A stretch of DNA of 64,000 nt from Antrihabitans stalagmiti. Lineage in GTDB: Bacteria > Actinomycetota > Actinomycetes > Mycobacteriales > Mycobacteriaceae. Position numbers and translations under genes: made by a program. The stretch's first letter is position 1; every line of letters starts with the position of its first letter. The notes under the pieces were generated by a model. It saw only the letters and a program-made list of their open reading frames with translations, did no database searches and had not been told where the DNA came from. The stretch lies in assembly GCF_016482825.1 (NCBI RefSeq), contig NZ_JAEMNV010000003.1:310001-374000 (forward strand), written 5' to 3'. Of the stretch, positions 59,163 to 64,000 are shown in pieces.

Positions 59163-60275
59163 ATGACCACCATCTCGACACGGCGAGGCAATCGTCGCTG
59201 GACCAAACTTGCCGGCACCGGCGCTGCCCTGCTCGGCGTACTTGCAACGTCGGCCTGCGGTAGCGCGGAGTCGACCCCGGGCTGGTCGAGTCGCACAGCC
59301 GAAGCGACTGATTTGCCTGCCGGTGACATGTCCAGAGGAGCCGACAACTTCTACACCAGCGATCGCGTCACCGTCGAAAAGGTGACGTTCCAGAATCAGT
59401 ACCAAATGAGCGTTTCCGGCAACCTGTTCGTTCCCGACGACCTCGACCGCAACACCACGAACCCGGCTGTGGTTGTCGGGCACCCGATGGGTGCCGTCAA
59501 GGAACAGAGCGCCGACCTCTACGCAACAAAGCTGGCCGAACAGGGTTTTGTAACTCTGTCACTCGACCTGTCGTTCTGGGGTGAAAGCGACGGAGATCCG
59601 CGCAACCTGGTTGCACCCGACATCTACGCCGAAGATTTCAGTGCCGGAGTCGACTACCTGCGCGCACAGTCGTTCGTCGACAAGGAGCGCGTAGGTGCGA
59701 TCGGCGTATGTGGCAGTGGCAGTTTCGTCATCAGTGCCGCCAAGATCGACCCGAGGATCAAAGCAGTCGCAACGGTCAGCATGTACGACATGGGTGGCGT
59801 CAGCCGCAACGGCCTCAACCACTCGGTCACGCTCGAAAAGCGGCGGGACATGCTGGCAAAGGCGGCTGCGCAACGTGATGTGGAATTCTCCGGTGGAGAA
59901 ACGGCGTACACCGGCGGAACTCCCGAACGATTGACCGATCAGTCGACCGCGATCGATCGTGAGTTCTACGACTTCTATCGCACAACGCGGGGTAACAGTC
60001 CCGGAACTACGACGCACCCAACGCTGTCGAGCAACGTCAGGTTCATGAACTTCTACCCCTTCGCGGACATCGAAACCATCTCGCCCCGACCGATGCTGTT
60101 CATTGCCGGCGAAAATGCGCACTCACGTGAATTCAGCGAAGAGGCCTACCGCTTGGCCGGTGACCGCAAGGAACTGGTGATCGTGCCCGACGCCGGTCAC
60201 GTCGATCTCTACGACCGCACCGACCTGATCCCGTTCGACAAGCTTGCTGCGTTCTTCACTGAGAACCTCGGCTGA
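59163..60275 (+). CDS. Lipoprotein alpha/beta hydrolase (YcjY/DLH-like)
   Basis: The 370-residue protein carries a basic, hydrophobic signal peptide and a lipobox-like TSAC near residue 32, so it should be anchored outside the membrane. The hydrolase fold follows: VVVGHPMGAVKEQSADLYATKLAEQGF as oxyanion strand, LSFWGESDG, nucleophile elbow GVCGSGSF, and a late His in DAGHVDLYD. The elbow reads G-x-C-G-S, so Cys stands where the nucleophile is expected, as in dienelactone hydrolase. AAGGAG precedes the ATG. It is the third gene of the MFS operon, suggesting that it processes the exported or imported compound. Confidence 0.83.
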   Translation: MTTISTRRGNRRWTKLAGTGAALLGVLATSACGSAESTPGWSSRTAEATDLPAGDMSRGADNFYTSDRVTVEKVTFQNQYQMSVSGNLFVPDDLDRNTTNPAVVVGHPMGAVKEQSADLYATKLAEQGFVTLSLDLSFWGESDGDPRNLVAPDIYAEDFSAGVDYLRAQSFVDKERVGAIGVCGSGSFVISAAKIDPRIKAVATVSMYDMGGVSRNGLNHSVTLEKRRDMLAKAAAQRDVEFSGGETAYTGGTPERLTDQSTAIDREFYDFYRTTRGNSPGTTTHPTLSSNVRFMNFYPFADIETISPRPMLFIAGENAHSREFSEEAYRLAGDRKELVIVPDAGHVDLYDRTDLIPFDKLAAFFTENLG

Positions 60276-60278
60276 CGG

Positions 60279-61322
60279 TCAGATCGCCGCTGGATCCAAG
60301 CGGTGGGCGGCGACGTAGTAGATGGTCGTTCCCGCGGGTACCGGTGCGTCCCACGGGGGACTTACCACCAGGTCCGTGTCGGTCCGAACGGCAAGTGCGA
60401 TCGCCGAGAACCGCCGCCCGAGGTCGGTCTGCACGTCGCCGAAACCGGCGTAGTCGCGCGGTAGTCGGAACGAGTACGTGTTGCCACTGCCACCCGAGGT
60501 CATCAGCTCCGCGTAGACCTGACTGATGCCGGGGTCGTGGGCTTCCTCGACAAGCAGGTTCGGCACGTGCCACTGCACGCACTGCACGCGTGAGCTGACG
60601 TACTGGAACTGGCTGGTCCGGCTCATGTCGCGAAGCGCGACGATCAGATGTGTGCGGTTCTCGGCGGCACCGCGGCGGCCACTCGGTCGGCTCGCATGTG
60701 CGACAGCAACCGATATCGCCAGCGACTCGTTGTCGTCGCGCCCGTCGATCAGGACGATCGCCGCGGACGGCACACACGCGCGGGAGAGGACAGCAAAATC
60801 TGTGAGATCGCCACGGACGAACAGGACCCGCTGTTCGTTCGGCATCGGATGCTCGTGCACGTTGTCCCATGCGCACAGCACAAGTTGTACGGTCGGCTCG
60901 GCGATCAGCTCGGCGACGAGCCGTTCTGTGCGGCCTTCCGTGTAGCCGAGCAGCACGATGTGGTCGGTAAGTTCGAGTTCCGCGAGCCCACGCATTCGTT
61001 GTCCCTTCGCCCTGGACAGCTTGTCGACCAGATGTGTGAAAAGCATTGTCAGAGCGACGATGCCGCCGACGATCACGTACGCGCCGACGACGTGACCAGC
61101 GGCTGACGTCGGAAAGAAATCGCCGTAGCCGACGGTCGCGGCGGTCACGACGAAGTACCACGGATAGTTCTGCGGCTTGGTGATCTCGTTCGTCGACGGT
61201 TCGACCAGCCACATCGCGAGCCAACTGGTTGCGAATACGAAGAGCGCGATCGTCAGCGGCAGCGCCCAGCCGGTCACCAGGGGCCGCATCAATAGGCGGA
61301 GGCGGGCGATGAATAGCGGCAC
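60279..61322 (-). CDS. Two-TM potassium channel with RCK/TrkA-N domain
   Basis: A 347-residue ion channel subunit: two transmembrane helices (about 20-40 and 76-96) flank the pore loop with the selectivity filter TVGYGD (63-68), followed by a TrkA-N/RCK domain (LTDHIVLLGYTEGRTERLVAEL, VLFVRGDLTDFAVLSRA) that usually gates the pore by binding a nucleotide or Ca2+. The nucleotide motif is the degenerate GYTEGR. It should act as a tetramer conducting K+. It is convergent with the hydrolase gene; the SRPBCC gene of the ECF41 operon lies just upstream on the same strand (18 bp). Confidence 0.9.
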   Translation of the reverse strand: MPLFIARLRLLMRPLVTGWALPLTIALFVFATSWLAMWLVEPSTNEITKPQNYPWYFVVTAATVGYGDFFPTSAAGHVVGAYVIVGGIVALTMLFTHLVDKLSRAKGQRMRGLAELELTDHIVLLGYTEGRTERLVAELIAEPTVQLVLCAWDNVHEHPMPNEQRVLFVRGDLTDFAVLSRACVPSAAIVLIDGRDDNESLAISVAVAHASRPSGRRGAAENRTHLIVALRDMSRTSQFQYVSSRVQCVQWHVPNLLVEEAHDPGISQVYAELMTSGGSGNTYSFRLPRDYAGFGDVQTDLGRRFSAIALAVRTDTDLVVSPPWDAPVPAGTTIYYVAAHRLDPAAI

Positions 61323-61340
61323 GGGCGGATGGTATCGCTT

Positions 61341-61802
61341 TTAGTGCGGCTGGATACGGGCTCCGGTGAGGTCTGCCTGCGCGGCGTCGAGGACTCTGCC
61401 GAACACCCGCCTGATTATCGGGACCCCGACGACCCGCGTCAGGAACGCGCCGACGAGTGGCAGCCGAATTTCGAAGGTGCTCGTCCACGTGACATGAGTA
61501 CCGCCCGCAACTTCTGTGAAGGACTTCCGACCGGCCTCGTGGCGCGAAGGAGGGAAGCTGCGCTCGACGTGATAGTCGAAGCTGCGCGGCGGGTCGTAGG
61601 CGGTGATTCGTTCGTAGAAGATGCCGACGGTCCAGAGCAGCACCCGCAGAGCGCCGAGCCCGTAGGGCGCGTCGGCGCCGGGTTCGGCCAGTCTTTCGCG
61701 CAGCACGAACTTGGAGCGCGTGTAGTTGTGCGCGTTGCTGAGCCACGCGAACACGTCCTCGATCGGTGCCGCGATGGTTTGTTCGACGGTGAGGGTCTCC
61801 AC
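61341..61802 (-). CDS. SRPBCC family protein
   Basis: A 153-residue SRPBCC domain: VEQTIAAPIEDVFAWLSNAHNYTRS at the front, AYDPPRSFDYHVERSFPPSRHEAGRKSFTEVAGGTHVTWTSTFEI in the middle, and a C-terminal helix. GTG 61802 is preferred, with AAAGGG 6 bp upstream; ATG 61823 would overlap the sigma factor gene by 20 bp. It follows the ECF41 sigma factor in the same operon. The ligand is unknown, perhaps the product of the flavin oxidoreductase. Confidence 0.82.
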   Translation of the reverse strand: METLTVEQTIAAPIEDVFAWLSNAHNYTRSKFVLRERLAEPGADAPYGLGALRVLLWTVGIFYERITAYDPPRSFDYHVERSFPPSRHEAGRKSFTEVAGGTHVTWTSTFEIRLPLVGAFLTRVVGVPIIRRVFGRVLDAAQADLTGARIQPH

Positions 61803-61803
61803 G

Positions 61804-62703
61804 TCAGTCCCTTTCTCGGGCAAGCGGGTTGGATAGGTGCGCTGTTGCGAGCTTTTCGGGGTTCAGGACGGCGTAGAGGCCCTGGATCACGTTGTCGACG
61901 ATGTCGAACAACAGCACGAATTCGAGTGCACCGCGGGAGCGCACCAGCATCGCAGGCTGGGCGTTGCAGGTCGTCAGCTCGAAGGTCGGCTCCGCCAGTT
62001 CACCCCGCGCGATGCCGAGTACGAACCGGGCAACACGTTCGGGTCCGAGAACGGGTCGACGTGCTGCGCTGACATGTCCACCGCCGTCGGATATTTCGAC
62101 AACGTCGGGCGACATCAGATCCATCAGGCCCTGGATGTCGCCGCTGGTCGCTGCTGCGAAGAACTTTTCGACGATCTCTGTCGCCGTGCGTGATTCGGGT
62201 TGGAAGCGGCGTCGCCGTGCCTGTACGTGTGCCTTGGCGCGATGGGCGATCTGGCGGACGGCGACGTCGGTCTTGCCGACCATGTCGGCCACCTCCGGGA
62301 AGGTGTAGCCGAACACGGTGTGCAGTACGAACACTGCGCGTTCGTCCGGGCTGAGCGTTTCCAGGACGAGCAGCATCGCGATCGACACCGACTCGGCAAG
62401 CACTGCGTCGTCGCTGACGTCGGACGCGGTCTGGATCGGTTCGGGCAGCCAGTTGCCCGGATAGTCTTCGCGTCGGCGCTGGGCGGTACGAAGGTTGTTG
62501 AGCGCGAGGCGGCTTGCGATTCTGGCGAGGTAGGCGCGGGGATTGTCGACCTCGGTCGGATCTACCTGACTCCATCGAATGTAGCTGTCCTGCAACACAT
62601 CCTCGGTATCCGCCTTGCTACCGAGGATCTCGTAGACAATCGTGAACAGCAGTGGTCGATGTTCGGTGAAGATCTCGGAACTGGACGGTTCGGAGCTAGA
62701 CAC
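61804..62703 (-). CDS. ECF41-group sigma factor with SnoaL-like C-terminal domain
   Basis: The 299-residue protein has sigma region 2 (LLFTIVYEILGSKADTEDVLQDSYIRW), region 4 (LSPDERAVFVLHTVFGYTFPEVADMVGKTDVAVRQIAHRAKAHV) and a C-terminal SnoaL-like domain (170-299). The ECF41 marks are all visible: WLPEP (85-89) in the linker, DGGG (206-209) and NPEK near residue 283. ECF41 factors have no separate anti-sigma; their own C-terminal domain adjusts activity. They are usually next to a COE-type gene (carboxymuconolactone decarboxylase, oxidoreductase or epimerase); here that is the flavin oxidoreductase, whose stop overlaps this start by 8 bp. SigJ of mycobacteria is a relative. Confidence 0.93.
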   Translation of the reverse strand: MSSSEPSSSEIFTEHRPLLFTIVYEILGSKADTEDVLQDSYIRWSQVDPTEVDNPRAYLARIASRLALNNLRTAQRRREDYPGNWLPEPIQTASDVSDDAVLAESVSIAMLLVLETLSPDERAVFVLHTVFGYTFPEVADMVGKTDVAVRQIAHRAKAHVQARRRRFQPESRTATEIVEKFFAAATSGDIQGLMDLMSPDVVEISDGGGHVSAARRPVLGPERVARFVLGIARGELAEPTFELTTCNAQPAMLVRSRGALEFVLLFDIVDNVIQGLYAVLNPEKLATAHLSNPLARERD

Positions 62704-63826
62704 CGACGGTGACCTCCTTGGCAGCGACCTTCGGGCCAGCGGGACGCCAGGATGTGACGGTCCGCCCGCGCAAGCCGACGACAGTGAAGCGGCAGACCAA
62801 CTCCTTCGTCATCGTCCCGATCCGGCGTTTCACGGCGAAACGCGTCGGAGTGTCGTCGGTGCGGGTGAATTGCATGAAGCCCGCTCTGCGGCCGAGGCTG
62901 ACGCATTGGCCGAACATTCCGATGGACACAGGCTGTGGCGAGCGTCCACGCACGAGAGCCGCGACGGTTGCGGCGCCGTGTACGCCGAGCGGCATCGCGG
63001 ACTGGCAACTCATCCGTAGGTGACCGGCGACGGAGACGGGTGGTGCAACCGCGTCGCCCACGCCGACGATGCGCGGATTGGACAGCGACACAAGGCTTTC
63101 GTCCGTTCGTAGCCGGCCCAGATCGTCGACGAGGAGACCACTTCGCCGCGCGAGGGCGGGGACGGTGAACGATCCTGCCCAGACGGTGGCATCGCTTGCG
63201 ATGGTTGCGCCGGATGCGGTCCGGACCCCATCGGCGTCGACCTGGGTGATCGTCGTTGCCTCGTGGATCGTGACGCCCAGCTCCGAGAGGGTGCCCGCTA
63301 CGTAGTCGCGAGTCGCTGCCGGGAGCCAACCTGCGACCGAATCGGACGCCAGGTGCACGTCCAACTCGGGGAATTGCTCAGCGATCTCCGCAGCCGTTTC
63401 GACGCCCGTCAACCCACCGCCAACGACAACGACCTGTGCGCCCGCGGTCAGTTCGTCGAGTCGGGAGCCGAGTCGGTCGGCGTCTTCGAGTGCACCGACG
63501 TTGTAGGTGTTCGGTCGGCGGTCGACGTGGCTGCCGACGGCGTAGACGAGGTAGTCGAAGTCGATGGCGGTCCCGTCGTCGAGCAGTACCGACCGTTCGG
63601 CGATCGACTCGACCTTTCCGAGGCGGAGTTCGACGTTGCGCCGGAGCAGCTTCGACAGTGGTCGCGTTGCAGGCCCGGATCCAGTCGCGTACTGATGCAA
63701 CCTGATTCGCTCGACGAAGTCCGGCCGCGGATTGACGACCGTCACCGACAATCCCGCTACCTTGGCGAGCCGGTTTGCGGCAAGCACCCCGGCATATCCT
63801 GCGCCGACGACAACGATGTGATTCAT
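62696..63826 (-). CDS. FAD-dependent NAD(P)H oxidoreductase (NDH-2-like)
   Basis: A 376-residue two-dinucleotide-binding flavoprotein. The FAD motif VVVGAGYAGVLAANRL is at the N terminus, a second Rossmann motif VVVGGGLTGVETAAEIAEQFPEL binds NAD(P)H, and PRIVGVGDAVAPP is the FAD-ribityl motif. It resembles type II NADH dehydrogenases and AIF-like reductases; no membrane anchor helix is evident. GAAGGA precedes the ATG. It is the first gene of the ECF41 operon and the expected target of that sigma factor, through the promoter at 63875-63901. Confidence 0.9.
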   Translation of the reverse strand: MNHIVVVGAGYAGVLAANRLAKVAGLSVTVVNPRPDFVERIRLHQYATGSGPATRPLSKLLRRNVELRLGKVESIAERSVLLDDGTAIDFDYLVYAVGSHVDRRPNTYNVGALEDADRLGSRLDELTAGAQVVVVGGGLTGVETAAEIAEQFPELDVHLASDSVAGWLPAATRDYVAGTLSELGVTIHEATTITQVDADGVRTASGATIASDATVWAGSFTVPALARRSGLLVDDLGRLRTDESLVSLSNPRIVGVGDAVAPPVSVAGHLRMSCQSAMPLGVHGAATVAALVRGRSPQPVSIGMFGQCVSLGRRAGFMQFTRTDDTPTRFAVKRRIGTMTKELVCRFTVVGLRGRTVTSWRPAGPKVAAKEVTVGV

Positions 63827-63874
63827 GTGTCCATCCTTCCGAGAAGACCTGCGGTCTGTATGGGTTTGCCATAA

Positions 63875-63901
63875 GACACCGCTCGTCAGCGAACCGTGAC
63901 A
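63875..63901 (-). promoter_or_regulatory. ECF41-type promoter
   Basis: On the minus strand TGTCACG (63895-63901) is followed by 16 bp and TGTC (63875-63878). The ECF41 consensus as I recall it is TGTCACA-N16-CGTC; one base differs in each element. It lies about 50 bp before the oxidoreductase ATG. The remaining 63902-64000 shows no gene. Confidence 0.65.
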
Positions 63902-64000
63902 GTCCGTGGATGTGGGGTGAAGCACATCGGGGCCGCACGACGAGTGGCCAGGTCGGCGTCGGAAGATATTCGCTCGCCTTGGATCGCGAAGGAGGGGCTG

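Overview
The window comes from a high-GC actinobacterium with mycolic acids (order Mycobacteriales), most like Rhodococcus or a close relative. The strongest evidence is a block in the order known from Mycobacterium tuberculosis: an MmpL3-type mycolate flippase, a NYN-domain protein and TrmB, then counterparts of Rv0209 and Rv0210 and GTP-type PEP carboxykinase. A SigL/RslA pair, a PbpLipo (Rv2864c) homologue, glucosylglycerate hydrolase and a perfect KstR-type steroid operator agree with this. Genes are dense, many overlap by 4 bp, and several promoters look leaderless. I see no tRNA, rRNA, transposase, integrase, prophage or cas gene.

Layout. 1-9.3 kb: tail of an amino-acid ABC ATPase, a PhoX phosphatase, a hexapeptide acyltransferase, glucosylglycerate hydrolase facing an SDR, a TetR-controlled SDR and dihydrodipicolinate-reductase-like pair, a PAS protein, a lipoprotein, and a ketosteroid isomerase whose promoter holds a KstR box nested in a long hairpin. 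9.3-12.2 kb: leuS. 12.3-15.9 kb: an SdpI-like protein, then a coupled cluster of a TIGR04222-type membrane protein ending in a Gly/Cys tail, a DUF692 multinuclear iron oxygenase (MNIO), a small partner and a DUF1648 membrane protein. This is the best candidate for a poorly described system. 15.9-17.5 kb: four copies of a 16-bp palindrome in front of a 13E12-type HNH gene.

17.5-23.2 kb (minus): sigL and rslA, followed by a ThDP enzyme, an SRPBCC protein, a KAS III-like enzyme lacking its usual histidine, and a PLP aminotransferase; the last four overlap by 4 bp and look like a small biosynthetic operon. 23.3-35.4 kb: glutamate decarboxylase, YqgE, a TetR/NAD-epimerase pair, PbpLipo, and a second PbpLipo-like protein that has lost its catalytic motifs, then YceI, a YbhN-type membrane protein and a membrane-bound class III cyclase. 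35.5-41.3 kb: AI-2E-type exporter, MacS-like histidine kinase with NarL-type regulator, DUF1707 and DUF2339 proteins. 41.2-52.3 kb: mmpL3 block, pckA, patatin and thioesterase. 52.5-64 kb: HD-domain protein, SRPBCC, cation efflux, RidA/TetR, an XRE regulator facing an MFS-lipoprotein-hydrolase operon, a potassium channel, and an ECF41 sigma factor operon with an ECF41-type promoter in front.

All calls rest on reading the sequence and on remembered family features. No database search or structure prediction was run, and start sites are inferred from ribosome binding sites, overlaps and family lengths.
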